64,000 nt of DNA from positions 806,001-870,000 of the forward strand of contig NZ_JACCFK010000002.1 of NCBI RefSeq assembly GCF_013410405.1, given 5' to 3'. Both the position numbers and the translations under genes were made by a program. This document shows, one piece after another, positions 29,786-40,782 of the stretch; position 1 is the first letter of the stretch; each line of letters opens with the position of its first letter. Under the pieces are notes generated by a model. That model had not been told where the DNA came from, made no database searches, and saw nothing but the letters and a program-made list of their open reading frames with translations. This DNA comes from Amycolatopsis endophytica (GTDB lineage Bacteria > Actinomycetota > Actinomycetes > Mycobacteriales > Pseudonocardiaceae).

Positions 29786-30132
29786 CGGAGGAAGGCAGCG
29801 CTCCGGTTACCCGCCGGTACCCCACCGTCGCGGAAACCCCGGAGCCGCAAGCCCTTTCCCGCCTACGCCCGTTGGGGTTAACCGAGTTGCCCGAACACCG
29901 TGGAAGGGCTGACAGTTCACCCGGGAGGCGCCGGAAACGGACCAGGCCGTGACGTCCGGGTTACCAGTGGATGACCACACTGGACACACCTGACCCCCTG
30001 TCGGAAAGTGGCACCGAACGCGGTAGTTTGCGCACGTCCGCAGCCGGGTACCTCCTTTCGAAGACCTGTACGTCCCCACTGGGTCGGCGGGTGCAGGCTG
30101 CACTACCAACAAGGGTGAGAGGGGCTCTGCCG
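29786..30132 (+). other. 347-bp gap before glgE, regulatory, no gene
   Basis: No supported open frame. At 29800-29806/29839-29845 GCTCCGG pairs with CCGGAGC across a 32-nt loop, a weak terminator candidate for glgX. Nearer glgE, GTGCAGGCTGCAC (30091-30103) is a perfect 6-1-6 palindrome 29 bp before the start codon, possibly an operator. The length of the gap and these dyads suggest that glgE-treS-mak-glgB has its own promoter, but I could not pick a convincing -10/-35 pair. Confidence 0.5.
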
Positions 30133-32118
<1,986 letters not shown>

Positions 32119-32215
32119 ACCGGCCGGACACAACACGGTTTCCGCAGCACCCCGCGCACCGACCGGCGCCGGGGCAGTCGAACGCACCCGGATGAGGTGG
32201 GGAGAGGTGGAGTTC

Positions 32216-34027
32216 ATGGACGAAGACGCCCGGCCCGACGCGGCGCTCGGTCTGGAGGGCATCCCGCACACCGGTGAGGCGATGACCCCGGACGGGATGC
32301 TCGTCGAGCCGCAGGCCGACGATTTCAGGTCCGCGAAGCAGGCCCCGGACAACCCGCACTGGTACAAGGGCGCGGTGTTCTACGAGGTGCTGGTCCGCGC
32401 GTTCACCGATTCCGACGGCGACGGCACCGGCGATCTGCGCGGCCTGGCGCGGCGCCTGGACTACCTCGAGTGGCTCGGCGTCGACTGTCTCTGGCTGCCG
32501 CCGTTCTACGCCTCTCCCCTGCGCGACGGCGGCTACGACATCAGCGACTTCCGCGCGGTGCTGCCGGAGTTCGGCACCGTCGAGGACTTCGTCCACCTCC
32601 TCGACGAGGCGCACAAACGCGGCATCCGCGTGATCACCGACCTCGTCCTCAACCACACCTCGGACTCGCACCCGTGGTTCCAGCAGTCGCGATCCGACCC
32701 CGACGGGCCCTACGGCGACTACTACGTGTGGAGCGACGACGACTCGCGCTACGCCGACGCGCGCATCATCTTCGTCGACACCGAAAGCTCCAACTGGACC
32801 TACGATCCGGTCCGCGGCCAGTTCTACTGGCACCGCTTCTTCACCCACCAGCCCGACCTCAACTACGAGAACCCCGACGTCGCCGAGGCGATGCTCGACG
32901 TCCTGCGGTTCTGGCTGGACCTGGGCATCGACGGGTTCCGCCTGGACGCGGTCCCCTACCTGTTCGAGCAGGAGGGCACCAACTGCGAGAACCTGCCGCG
33001 CACCCACGAGTTCCTCAAGCGCTGCCGCAAGGTCGTCGACGACGAGTACCCGGGCCGGGTCCTGCTGGCCGAGGCCAACCAGTGGCCCTCCGACGTGGTC
33101 GAGTACTTCGGCGACCCGGCCACCGGCGGCGACGAGTGCCATATGGCGTTCCACTTCCCGCTGATGCCGCGCATCTTCATGGCGGTGCGCCGCGAGTCCC
33201 GCTTCCCGATCTCGGAGATCCTGGCGCAGACGCCGAAGATCCCCGACAACGCCCAGTGGGGCATTTTCCTGCGCAACCACGACGAGCTGACCCTGGAGAT
33301 GGTCAGCGACGAAGAACGCGACTACATGTACGCCGAGTACGCCAAGGATCCGCGGATGAAGGCGAACATCGGCATCCGCCGCCGCCTCGCGCCGCTGCTG
33401 GACAACGACCGCAACCAGCTCGAGTTGTTCACGGCCATGCTCCTTTCGCTGCCCGGGTCACCCGTTCTGTACTACGGTGACGAGATCGGAATGGGCGACA
33501 ACATCTGGCTGGGTGACCGCGACGCGGTGCGTACACCCATGCAGTGGACCCCCGATCGGAACGCGGGGTTCTCGATGTGCGATCCGGGCCGGATCTACCT
33601 GCCCGTCATCATGGACCCGGTCTACGGCTTCCAGGCGATCAACGTCGAGGCCCAGCGGGACAGCGCCTCGTCGCTGCTCAACTGGACTCGGCGGATGATC
33701 GAGGTGCGCAAGCAGCACCACGCGTTCGCCGAGGGCGACTTCGTCGAGCTCGGCGGGTCGAACCCGAGCGTGCTGGCGTACAAGCGGACCTGGATCCGGC
33801 CCGACGGGCGTCTCGACGTCGTCCTGTGTGTGAACAATCTGTCGCGGTTCCCGCAACCGGTCGAGCTGGACCTGTCGGAGCACCACGGCTCCACGCCACT
33901 GGAACTCACCGGCGGCGTCCAGTTCCCCGACGTCGGGGAACTGCCCTACCTGCTGACGCTGCCGGGGCACGGCTTCTACTGGTTCCAGCTGCTGGACGCG
34001 GACGCGAAGGCGAGGCGAGGTGAGTGA
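32216..34027 (+). CDS. treS: Trehalose synthase (maltose alpha-D-glucosyltransferase)
   Basis: 603 aa, GH13_16. Interconverts trehalose and maltose, feeding maltose to Mak. Catalytic regions: [24 protein letters not shown] with the nucleophile, [12 protein letters not shown] with the acid/base and [12 protein letters not shown]. The N-terminal 45 residues are a family-typical acidic lead-in. ATG at 32216 is preferred to the ATG 24 nt earlier because GGAGAGGTGGAG lies just before it. The stop overlaps the mak start by 8 bp, consistent with TreS and Mak forming a complex in mycobacteria. Confidence 0.96.
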   Translation: MDEDARPDAALGLEGIPHTGEAMTPDGMLVEPQADDFRSAKQAPDNPHWYKGAVFYEVLVRAFTDSDGDGTGDLRGLARRLDYLEWLGVDCLWLPPFYASPLRDGGYDISDFRAVLPEFGTVEDFVHLLDEAHKRGIRVITDLVLNHTSDSHPWFQQSRSDPDGPYGDYYVWSDDDSRYADARIIFVDTESSNWTYDPVRGQFYWHRFFTHQPDLNYENPDVAEAMLDVLRFWLDLGIDGFRLDAVPYLFEQEGTNCENLPRTHEFLKRCRKVVDDEYPGRVLLAEANQWPSDVVEYFGDPATGGDECHMAFHFPLMPRIFMAVRRESRFPISEILAQTPKIPDNAQWGIFLRNHDELTLEMVSDEERDYMYAEYAKDPRMKANIGIRRRLAPLLDNDRNQLELFTAMLLSLPGSPVLYYGDEIGMGDNIWLGDRDAVRTPMQWTPDRNAGFSMCDPGRIYLPVIMDPVYGFQAINVEAQRDSASSLLNWTRRMIEVRKQHHAFAEGDFVELGGSNPSVLAYKRTWIRPDGRLDVVLCVNNLSRFPQPVELDLSEHHGSTPLELTGGVQFPDVGELPYLLTLPGHGFYWFQLLDADAKARRGE

Positions 34028-35417
34028 TGTGACCGATCCCCGTGAGCTGGTCGGCGCGCTGGTGGCCGAACTCCCGGACTGGCTGCCGTCGCAGCGGTGG
34101 TTCGCCGGGAAGGACCGGGCGATCACGGCGGTGCGGCCGCTGGGCACGACCGTCCTGATGACGGGCGACCCGCTGCTGCTCCACCTCGTCGTGGAGGTGG
34201 AGCAGGACGACCGGCGCGACCCCTACCAGCTGCTGATCGGCAGCCAGGCGCACCTGCCGGAGTACCTGGGGTCGAGCTGGATCGGCACCGAGAAGGGCCT
34301 GCCCTGCTACGAGGCCACCGGCGACGCCGACCTCACCGGCAGGCTGCTCGACCTCATCGTCGAGCAGGACCGGATCGGATCGCTGCGGTTCGACCGCGAG
34401 CCCGGCGCCGAGGTGCGCGGCGGCCTGCGGGCCCGGCCGGTGGGCGCCGAGCAGAGCAACACCTCGCTCGTCTTCGGCCACCACTCCATCCTCAAGCTGT
34501 TCCGCAAGCTCACCCCGGGCGAGAACCCGGACCTGCGCCTGCACCGGGCGCTGCACGGCGTGGGCAGCAGGCACGTCGCCGACCTGCTCGGCTCGATCAC
34601 CGGCGAGCTGCACGGCGAGCCGGTGACGATCGGGATGCTGCAGAAGTTCATCCCCGACGCGGTGGACGGCTGGGCCATGGCCACCACCAGCGTGCGCGAT
34701 CTGATGGCCGATCCCGGGCTGCCCCCCGACGAGGTGGGCGGCGATTTCGCCGGGGAGGCGCAGCGGCTCGGCCAGGCTGTCGCCTCCGTGCACTCCGACC
34801 TGCGGCGGGCCCTCGGCGACGAAATCGCCGACGAGGGCGAGTTCGACCGCACGGTCAAGGCGATGCGGGACCGGCTGGACACCGTGAGCCGCGCGGTGCC
34901 CGAACTGGCCGGGCACACCACCGCGCTGCGCGCCGCGTTCGACAAGGTGCGCGAGGCCAGCGGGCCGGTGGCCATGCAGTACATCCACGGTGACCTGCAC
35001 CTGGGCCAGGTGCTGCGGACCGTCACCGGCTGGCTGCTGATCGACTTCGAGGGCGAGCCCGCCGCGCCGGCGGCCGAACGGGTGGCGCTGCGCTCACCAC
35101 TGCGCGACGTCGCCGGGATGCTGCGCTCGTTCGACTACGCCGCGCACCAGATGCTCATCGGCGCGGACGATGACCCGAAGCTGGCCGAACGTGCGCTGGA
35201 GTGGGCGCGGCGCAACCGGTCGGCGTTCTGCGACGGCTACGCCAAGGCCGCGCCGGGCACGATCGGCGACCCGCGCGACCACGCGGACCTGCTGCGCGCG
35301 TTCGAGCTCGACAAGGCCGTCTACGAAGTGGCCTACGAACACGCCAACCGGCCGGAGTGGCTCTCCGTGCCGCTGACGTCCATCGCCCGGATCACCTCAG
35401 GAGGCGACCAACCGTGA
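34020..35417 (+). CDS. mak: Maltokinase
   Basis: 465 aa (also called Pep2). Phosphorylates maltose to maltose-1-phosphate, the GlgE substrate. The N-terminal cap begins [14 protein letters not shown], a family hallmark. The kinase part has [10 protein letters not shown] (nucleotide loop), [13 protein letters not shown] (catalytic loop) and LLIDFEGEP (magnesium-binding). GTG at 34020 sits within the end of treS (8-bp overlap) and the stop overlaps the glgB GTG by 4 bp, so synthesis is coupled on both sides. Confidence 0.95.
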   Translation: MSDVTDPRELVGALVAELPDWLPSQRWFAGKDRAITAVRPLGTTVLMTGDPLLLHLVVEVEQDDRRDPYQLLIGSQAHLPEYLGSSWIGTEKGLPCYEATGDADLTGRLLDLIVEQDRIGSLRFDREPGAEVRGGLRARPVGAEQSNTSLVFGHHSILKLFRKLTPGENPDLRLHRALHGVGSRHVADLLGSITGELHGEPVTIGMLQKFIPDAVDGWAMATTSVRDLMADPGLPPDEVGGDFAGEAQRLGQAVASVHSDLRRALGDEIADEGEFDRTVKAMRDRLDTVSRAVPELAGHTTALRAAFDKVREASGPVAMQYIHGDLHLGQVLRTVTGWLLIDFEGEPAAPAAERVALRSPLRDVAGMLRSFDYAAHQMLIGADDDPKLAERALEWARRNRSAFCDGYAKAAPGTIGDPRDHADLLRAFELDKAVYEVAYEHANRPEWLSVPLTSIARITSGGDQP

Positions 35418-37600
35418 ACGGCGTCCCCGCCGAACTGCCGGAGGCGGCACCGCCGCCCGCCGACATCGACCGGCTGCTGGCCGGCTCGCACCACGACCCG
35501 CATTCGGTCCTCGGCGTGCACACCGAGGGCGGCGCGGTGGTGGTGCGCGCGCTGCGGCCCGGCGCGCGCCGGGTCAGCGTGGTCGCCGCGGACGCGAAGG
35601 TCGATCTCGGCCGGGTCGTCGACGGCCTGTTCGCCGGGCCGGTGCCGGAACACCCCGGCGACTACCGGCTGGAGGTCGACTACGACGGCCACGTGTGCAC
35701 GATCGACGATCCGTACCGCTGGCTGCCCACGGTCGGCGAGCTGGACCAGCACCTGATCGGCGAGGGCAGGCACGAGCGGCTGTGGGACGTGCTCGGCGCG
35801 CACCCGCGCTCGTACGAGACGCCGAACGGGGTCGTCACCGGCACGTCGTTCGCCGTGTGGGCGCCCACCGCCCGCGGTGTGCGGGTGATCGGCGACTTCA
35901 ACGGGTGGGACGGGCGTTCGCACCCGATGCGCTCGCTCGGCGGGTCCGGGGTGTGGGAGGTGTTCATCCCTGGCGTGGAGATCGGGGCGCACTACAAGTT
36001 CCGCATCCTCGGCGCCGACGGTCACTGGCACGAGAAGGCCGACCCGATGGCGTTCGCGACGGAGAAGCCGCCCGCGACGGCGTCGGTGGTCACCGCGTCG
36101 GCCTACGAGTGGGCCGATGACGCGTGGCTGGCCCGCCGCGACGCGACGAACTGGGCGAACGCGCCGATGAGCGTGTACGAGGTGCACCTCGGATCGTGGC
36201 GGCCCGGACTGGGCTACCGCGAGCTGGCCGACGCGCTGGCCGGCTACGTCGAGGACATGGGGTTCACCCACGTCGAGCTGCTGCCGGTGGCCGAGCACCC
36301 GTTCGGCGGGTCGTGGGGCTACCAGGTGACGTCGTACTACGCGCCGACCGCGCGGTTCGGGCATCCGGACGATTTCCGGTTCTTCGTCGACCGGCTGCAC
36401 CAGCGCGGCATCGGCGTGATCGTGGACTGGGTGCCCGCCCACTTTCCCAAGGACAACTGGGCGCTGGCCCGCTTCGACGGCACACCGCTGTACGAGCACG
36501 CCGACCCGCGCCGTGGTGAGCAGCCGGACTGGGGCACCTACGTGTTCGACTTCGGCCGCAACGAGGTGCGCAACTTCCTGGTCGCCAACGCGCTGTTCTG
36601 GCTGGAGGAGTACCACCTGGACGGGCTGCGGGTGGATGCGGTCGCCTCGATGCTGTACCTGGACTACTCGCGGCCGGAAGGGCAGTGGGTACCCAACTCC
36701 TACGGCGGGCGGGAGAACCTGGACGCGGTGCGGTTCCTGCAGGAGCTGAACGCGACCGTCTACAAGCGACACCCCGGTGTGGCCATGATCGCCGAGGAGT
36801 CCACGGCGTGGCCGGGCGTCACGCGGCCGACCCACCTGGGCGGGCTCGGGTTCGGGTTCAAGTGGAACATGGGCTGGATGCACGACACGCTGCACTACCT
36901 GGCGCACGATCCGGTGCACCGGTCCTACCACCACAACGAGATGACGTTCTCGCTGGTGTACGCCTGGAGCGAGAACTTCGTGCTGCCGCTCTCGCACGAC
37001 GAAGTGGTGCACGGCAAGGGTTCGCTGTGGGGCCGCATGCCCGGCGACGACTGGAACAAGGCCGCCGGGGTGCGGGCGCTGCTGGCGTTCATGTGGGCGC
37101 ATCCGGGCAAGCAGCTGCTGTTCATGGGCGGCGAGTTCGGGCAGGAGCAGGAGTGGTCGGAGGAGCGCTCGCTGGACTGGCACCTGCTGGAGCGGCCGCT
37201 GCACGGCGGGATCCAGAAGCTGCTGCGTGACCTCAACGGCGTGTACCGGTCGACGCCCGCGTTGTTCAGCGCCGACACCACGCCGGAGGGTTTCGCGTGG
37301 ATCGACGCGAACGACTCGGGCGGCAACGTGCTGAGCTTCCTGCGCCTCGGCGAGGACGGTTCGCGCCTGGCCTGCGTGGCGAACTTCGCCGGCATGCCGC
37401 ACCACGACTACCGCGTGGGCCTGCCCGCGGCGGGTCGCTGGCGCGAGCTGGTCAACACCGACGCCGGCATCTACGGCGGGTCGGGGGTGGGCAACTTCGG
37501 CGCGGTCGAGGCGGAGCTGGAGCCCTGGCACGGGCAGCCGGCATCAGCGGTACTGCAACTGCCGCCGAACGGCGTGCTCTGGCTGACGCCCGAAGAATGA
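35414..37600 (+). CDS. glgB: 1,4-alpha-glucan branching enzyme
   Basis: 728 aa, GH13_9. Adds alpha-1,6 branches to the GlgE product. Two N-terminal beta-sandwich modules (about 25-120 and a CBM48 at 130-230 with [14 protein letters not shown]) precede the catalytic domain: [51 protein letters not shown]. The full-length form with the N1 module is that of Mycobacterium-type GlgB. GTG at 35414 has AGGAGG 9 nt upstream. End of the operon; a large palindrome at 37701 follows. Confidence 0.96.
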   Translation: MNGVPAELPEAAPPPADIDRLLAGSHHDPHSVLGVHTEGGAVVVRALRPGARRVSVVAADAKVDLGRVVDGLFAGPVPEHPGDYRLEVDYDGHVCTIDDPYRWLPTVGELDQHLIGEGRHERLWDVLGAHPRSYETPNGVVTGTSFAVWAPTARGVRVIGDFNGWDGRSHPMRSLGGSGVWEVFIPGVEIGAHYKFRILGADGHWHEKADPMAFATEKPPATASVVTASAYEWADDAWLARRDATNWANAPMSVYEVHLGSWRPGLGYRELADALAGYVEDMGFTHVELLPVAEHPFGGSWGYQVTSYYAPTARFGHPDDFRFFVDRLHQRGIGVIVDWVPAHFPKDNWALARFDGTPLYEHADPRRGEQPDWGTYVFDFGRNEVRNFLVANALFWLEEYHLDGLRVDAVASMLYLDYSRPEGQWVPNSYGGRENLDAVRFLQELNATVYKRHPGVAMIAEESTAWPGVTRPTHLGGLGFGFKWNMGWMHDTLHYLAHDPVHRSYHHNEMTFSLVYAWSENFVLPLSHDEVVHGKGSLWGRMPGDDWNKAAGVRALLAFMWAHPGKQLLFMGGEFGQEQEWSEERSLDWHLLERPLHGGIQKLLRDLNGVYRSTPALFSADTTPEGFAWIDANDSGGNVLSFLRLGEDGSRLACVANFAGMPHHDYRVGLPAAGRWRELVNTDAGIYGGSGVGNFGAVEAELEPWHGQPASAVLQLPPNGVLWLTPEE

Positions 37601-37610
37601 CGCGCTCGGC

Positions 37611-37690
37611 GCGGGTCTCACGCGCGGGAAGGCAGAACTCCCACACGCGGGTCCCACGCTCGCGTGCGCGAGTTCCGCATTCGGCCGTGG
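37611..37690 (+). repeat. Relatives of the 21-bp intergenic repeat
   Basis: Core-like segments CGGGTCTCAC (37613), GAACTCCCAC (37635), CGGGTCCCAC (37648), CGAGTTCCGC (37669) and the inverted GTGGGACC (37687) recur at uneven spacing (the last two forward cores are 21 bp apart). They resemble the repeats at 10340-10423 and 10655-10738 and likewise sit between convergent genes. Confidence 0.6.
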
Positions 37691-37700
37691 GACCTGCGGT

Positions 37701-37757
37701 AATGGCACGGGGTGCCACTCTCGCTGGAGTGGCACCCCGTGCCATTCCAGCGAGAGT
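37701..37757. terminator. Bidirectional palindrome with competing hairpins after glgB
   Basis: Arms 37701-37720 and 37727-37746 pair perfectly over 20 bp around a 6-nt loop. A second perfect 11-bp pairing, 37717-37727 with 37747-37757, shares bases with the first, so only one can form at a time. The right arm of the second hairpin reaches the stop codon of the convergent tetR gene. It most likely terminates glgB and the tetR transcript from either side. Each 20-nt arm also holds a short self-complementary GGCAC/GTGCC. Confidence 0.75.
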
Positions 37758-38506
37758 CAGCTGCCCGCGCGCAGAGCCTGGCTGATCTGGCGGACCACTT
37801 CGGACAGTGGCGCCGAGGCCCTGAGCACGGCGACCACCGAATCGTCGTCGCCGTCGGCGCCCTCGGGGCGGGACGGGGTCGCGTCGGCGAAGGCTTCGAT
37901 CACCAGGGCGAACGCTTCCTTGGCGTGGGCGTGTGCGTCCTCGGCGCCGCCGCTGCGCAACCACCGCCGCAGGACGTGGTTGTGCGCCGCCGCGACGGCC
38001 GCGGCCGCCACCGAACCGCGCAGGTCCCACAGCGGGTCGCCGGCCGCCTGGAACCGTCCCCGCAGGTAGGTCGCCAGCACGCGCTGGTAGCGGTCGACGC
38101 TCGCGACCTCCTTGTCCCGCAACGACGGCACGGTGCGGGTGAGGGCGAAGCGCTTGACCGAGACGTCGGGGTCGGCGAGGTAGGAGTCGAGCACCAGGCC
38201 GACCCCGGCGCACGCCACCTCCAGGGGGTTCTGCGCCTGGTCCGCGGTGGCGAAGAGCTGCTCGATGCGGACGAGCACCTCCTCGTGGTTCGGGAAGATC
38301 GCGTCCTCCTTCGACCGGAAGTACCGGAAGAAGGTGCGCCGCCCGACCCCGGCGGCCGAGGCGATCTCGTCGACCGTCGTGGCGTCGTACCCCTGCCGGG
38401 AGAACTTCTCGATCGCGGCGACGGTGAGGGCGTGGCGCAGGCGTCTGCGTCCCGCGGTGGTCCTGCCCACCCGCGGTCGCGGCGCGGGCCGGGACTCGTC
38501 GGACAT
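37757..38506 (-). CDS. TetR-family transcriptional regulator
   Basis: 249 aa. The N-terminal helix-turn-helix (about 25-70) reads ALTVAAIEKFSRQGYDATTVDEIASAAGVGRRTFFRYFRSKED, split here only for description: helix 1 at ALTVAAIEKF, recognition helix at GRRTFFRYF. The ligand domain follows with a C-terminal acidic linker (EGADGDDD) and an amphipathic tail. Ligand and targets are unknown. It is convergent with glgB and divergent from the small gene at 38628 (121-bp gap), which is the nearest candidate target. Confidence 0.9.
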   Translation of the reverse strand: MSDESRPAPRPRVGRTTAGRRRLRHALTVAAIEKFSRQGYDATTVDEIASAAGVGRRTFFRYFRSKEDAIFPNHEEVLVRIEQLFATADQAQNPLEVACAGVGLVLDSYLADPDVSVKRFALTRTVPSLRDKEVASVDRYQRVLATYLRGRFQAAGDPLWDLRGSVAAAAVAAAHNHVLRRWLRSGGAEDAHAHAKEAFALVIEAFADATPSRPEGADGDDDSVVAVLRASAPLSEVVRQISQALRAGS

Positions 38507-38627
38507 GCACCGAACCTAACAGGCCGACTTGCTAAGGGCACGCAGTGCCATTAGCATCACATCATCCACCACACGATCCGGGCACTGCCGCTCCAGGTGC
38601 CCCGCCTCACCGGGAAGGGGGCCTGTC

Positions 38628-39080
38628 ATGAGCGTCGACCACGACCTGGGCACCAAGCGTCCGGCCAGCACGCCCGTGGACTACCGCCGCACGTTCGGCT
38701 GGCCGGTCCACTGGCAGAACGGCAGCCTGAACTTCGTGATCGGAGCGGGCATCGGCGCGGTCGCCGTGCCGCGGGCCCGTGCCGAGCAGGTGCTGGAGAA
38801 CCTGGCGCGCCAGGGCTGCCGCGGCCCCGCGCTGAGCGTGCCCACCAAGCACGGTTCGGTGGTGATCTTCCTGGTCGAGGCCGACATCCTGGGCAGTGAC
38901 GCGGAGTTCCTGCCGCGCGACGTCCGGGTGCTCACGGCCGGCACGTCGGTGCCGCTGCCCGGCACTCACGGCCCCGCCGACCTGGCGCGCTGGCTCGTCG
39001 CACCGAACCCCCAGCAGCGCTGGCTGCCGAGCCTGACCGCGGTACTGGCGGCGATCCGCTCCGCCGGCCGCTACCGCTGA
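38628..39080 (+). CDS. Small protein of unknown function, weakly DNA primase/polymerase-like
   Basis: 150 aa, soluble, no signal. The middle (GAVAVPRARAEQVLENL, GPALSVPTKHGSVVIFLVEAD) and the end (VPLPGTHGPADLARWLVAPN) follow a pattern I associate with short actinobacterial proteins related to primase/polymerase N-terminal domains, but the catalytic aspartates of that family are not evident. I would not assign a function. ATG at 38628 has GGAAGGGG at about -13. It is divergent from tetR and convergent with the PruC-like gene. Confidence 0.65.
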   Translation: MSVDHDLGTKRPASTPVDYRRTFGWPVHWQNGSLNFVIGAGIGAVAVPRARAEQVLENLARQGCRGPALSVPTKHGSVVIFLVEADILGSDAEFLPRDVRVLTAGTSVPLPGTHGPADLARWLVAPNPQQRWLPSLTAVLAAIRSAGRYR

Positions 39081-39093
39081 CCCCCTCTGGCAC

Positions 39094-39116
39094 TTCCCCG
39101 CTGTGACACGGGGGAA
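39094..39116. terminator. Weak bidirectional hairpin between convergent genes
   Basis: TTCCCC (39094-39099) pairs with GGGGAA (39111-39116) across 11 nt in the 38-bp space between the stops of the small gene and the PruC-like gene. Confidence 0.45.
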
Positions 39117-39118
39117 CG

Positions 39119-40684
39119 TCAGGCGTCGGGGGGCAGGCGCAGCTGGAGTGCGGCGAACAGGCGCACCAGCGGGTCGTCCAGGTCGATTCCGGCGACCGCC
39201 GCCGCGCGGCGCACCCGGTACCGCAGCGTGTTCGGGTGGACGTGCAGGCGCGCGGCGGCCGACCGGACGTCGCCGAGTGCGTCCAGGTAGGCCAGCAGTG
39301 AGGTCGCCAGGTCGGGGTTATCCGAACGCAGCGAAGTCAGCCGCGGGTCGCGGAGCCGGGGCTGGTCGGCCAGCACCGCCAGCGTCTCGCTGACCAGGAC
39401 CTGCGACCGCACGTCCGCCAGGGTCGCCACCCGCAGACCGAGGCCGCGGCCCATCGCGTCGAGCACCCGGTCGGCCTCCTGCCTCGACCCGCCCACCTCG
39501 TCCATGGTGGACACGATCCGGCCGACCGCGGCCTGCACGTGCTCCCCCGCCGCGGCCACCATCTCGCGTGTCAGGTCCAGCAGCGTCGCGTCCGCGGGCA
39601 GGTCGGGCAGGAACGCGTACGTCCGGTCGCCCAGCTGGGTCACCAGCGCGCTGCGCCGGTAGGCCGCCGCGTGCACCGCGATCACCGCCGCCAGCGCGGA
39701 CCGGCGCAGCTCCAGTTCGGTCCGGTCCACCGGCTCGGCCTCCCGCGACGCGAACGCCACGACCGCGGCCGGTTTGGCCGGGTCGGCGCCGATCTGCCGC
39801 GCCACCGACACCGGATCGCTGCGCCCGTCGAGCATCCCGGCCAGGAGGTTCTCCCGGAACCGGGCGCTGCTGCCCGCCGCACTGCGCCGCTGGACCAGGT
39901 GCAGCGCCGCGACCCGCGCGGCACCGACCAGCGCCTGCTCCGCGCCGTCGGCGAAGGGCGCCGTGCCCTCCTGCACCCAGATCGACCCCAGCGGACGGCC
40001 ACCGGCGTGGACACCGACCGCGATGCGCGTCCGGATGCCCAGGTCCGGCCGCTCCTCGATGCGCACCACCTCCTCGGTGGCCCGTAACCGCTGGTAGACG
40101 CCCCATTCGCGGAGCATCGCGAGGTAGGGCGCGGGCCCCTGCCTGCCCAGGATCGACAACCGCCGCAGCTCGTCGACCTCGTCGTCGGAGCGCGAGTAGG
40201 CCAGCACCCGGCTCGCGGTGTCCTCGATGCTCACGCTGCCGCCGGTCAGCGCCGCGATCGTCTGGGCCAGCGAGAACAGGTCACCCAGTGTCTCGCCGGT
40301 GTCCTCGTCGTCCGAGCCGCGCGCCGCCTCCAGCACCCCGCGCACCAGCGCGGCCAGCTGCTCCCACCGCACGTCGGGCGCGACGGCGAGCAGCGCGATC
40401 CCGGCGTCGGTCGCCGCGTTGCGCAGCAGGGGCAGCGCCGAATCCGATTCCACCTTCACCGCCGCCGCGGCCGCGCCCCGGCGTCCCGCGGCCCGGATCA
40501 ACGGCACCGCGGCCCGCCCGCGCGCGCCGATGACCAGTGCCAGGTCACCCGGCCGCAGGTCGGGGGTCTCGTCGGGTTCGACCACGACGACGTCGGTGAT
40601 CTCGCCCGCCAGTCCGTCCGGCGCGACCTCCACCTCGACCAGCGGATCGCCGAGCGCGATCAGCACCTGCCGCAGTTGTGCCAT
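39119..40684 (-). CDS. PucR-family regulator of proline use (PruC-like)
   Basis: 521 aa. N-terminal PucR-type sensory region (about 1-125), a GAF-like middle (130-265) and a GGDEF-like/PucR part ending in the helix-turn-helix SAAARLHVHPNTLRYRVRRAAAVAGIDLDDP. It is divergent from pruA with 98 bp between starts. In mycobacteria a PucR-type activator, PruC, next to pruA-pruB turns on proline catabolism, so the same role is inferred here. ATG at 40684 is 7 nt from TACTGT, which suggests a leaderless message. Confidence 0.88.
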   Translation of the reverse strand: MAQLRQVLIALGDPLVEVEVAPDGLAGEITDVVVVEPDETPDLRPGDLALVIGARGRAAVPLIRAAGRRGAAAAAVKVESDSALPLLRNAATDAGIALLAVAPDVRWEQLAALVRGVLEAARGSDDEDTGETLGDLFSLAQTIAALTGGSVSIEDTASRVLAYSRSDDEVDELRRLSILGRQGPAPYLAMLREWGVYQRLRATEEVVRIEERPDLGIRTRIAVGVHAGGRPLGSIWVQEGTAPFADGAEQALVGAARVAALHLVQRRSAAGSSARFRENLLAGMLDGRSDPVSVARQIGADPAKPAAVVAFASREAEPVDRTELELRRSALAAVIAVHAAAYRRSALVTQLGDRTYAFLPDLPADATLLDLTREMVAAAGEHVQAAVGRIVSTMDEVGGSRQEADRVLDAMGRGLGLRVATLADVRSQVLVSETLAVLADQPRLRDPRLTSLRSDNPDLATSLLAYLDALGDVRSAAARLHVHPNTLRYRVRRAAAVAGIDLDDPLVRLFAALQLRLPPDA

Positions 40685-40691
40685 GGGACAA

Positions 40692-40722
40692 ACAGTAGCC
40701 GCAGAATTGGCCGAAGAGACAA
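40692..40722 (-). promoter_or_regulatory. Leaderless promoter of the PruC-like gene
   Basis: On the minus strand: TTGTCT (40722-40717), 19-bp spacer, TACTGT (40697-40692), then 7 nt to the ATG at 40684. Confidence 0.5.
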
Positions 40723-40726
40723 AACC

Positions 40727-40750
40727 CGGCGGCCGCCGTCTCCCTAGCGT
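40727..40750 (+). promoter_or_regulatory. pruA control region: palindrome and -10
   Basis: CGGCGGCCGCCG (40727-40738) is a perfect 12-bp palindrome where a -35 would be expected. TAGCGT (40745-40750) is the likely -10, with the start point near 40757. The lack of a good -35 fits activator-dependent transcription by the divergent PruC-like protein. Confidence 0.45.
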
Positions 40751-40782
40751 TGAGACATCCAGCCTCGACCCAGGGAGCAGCC

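Noticed and set aside
35333..37531. 732-codon frame antisense to glgB
   Set aside because: Shadow frame with no start signal or family similarity.
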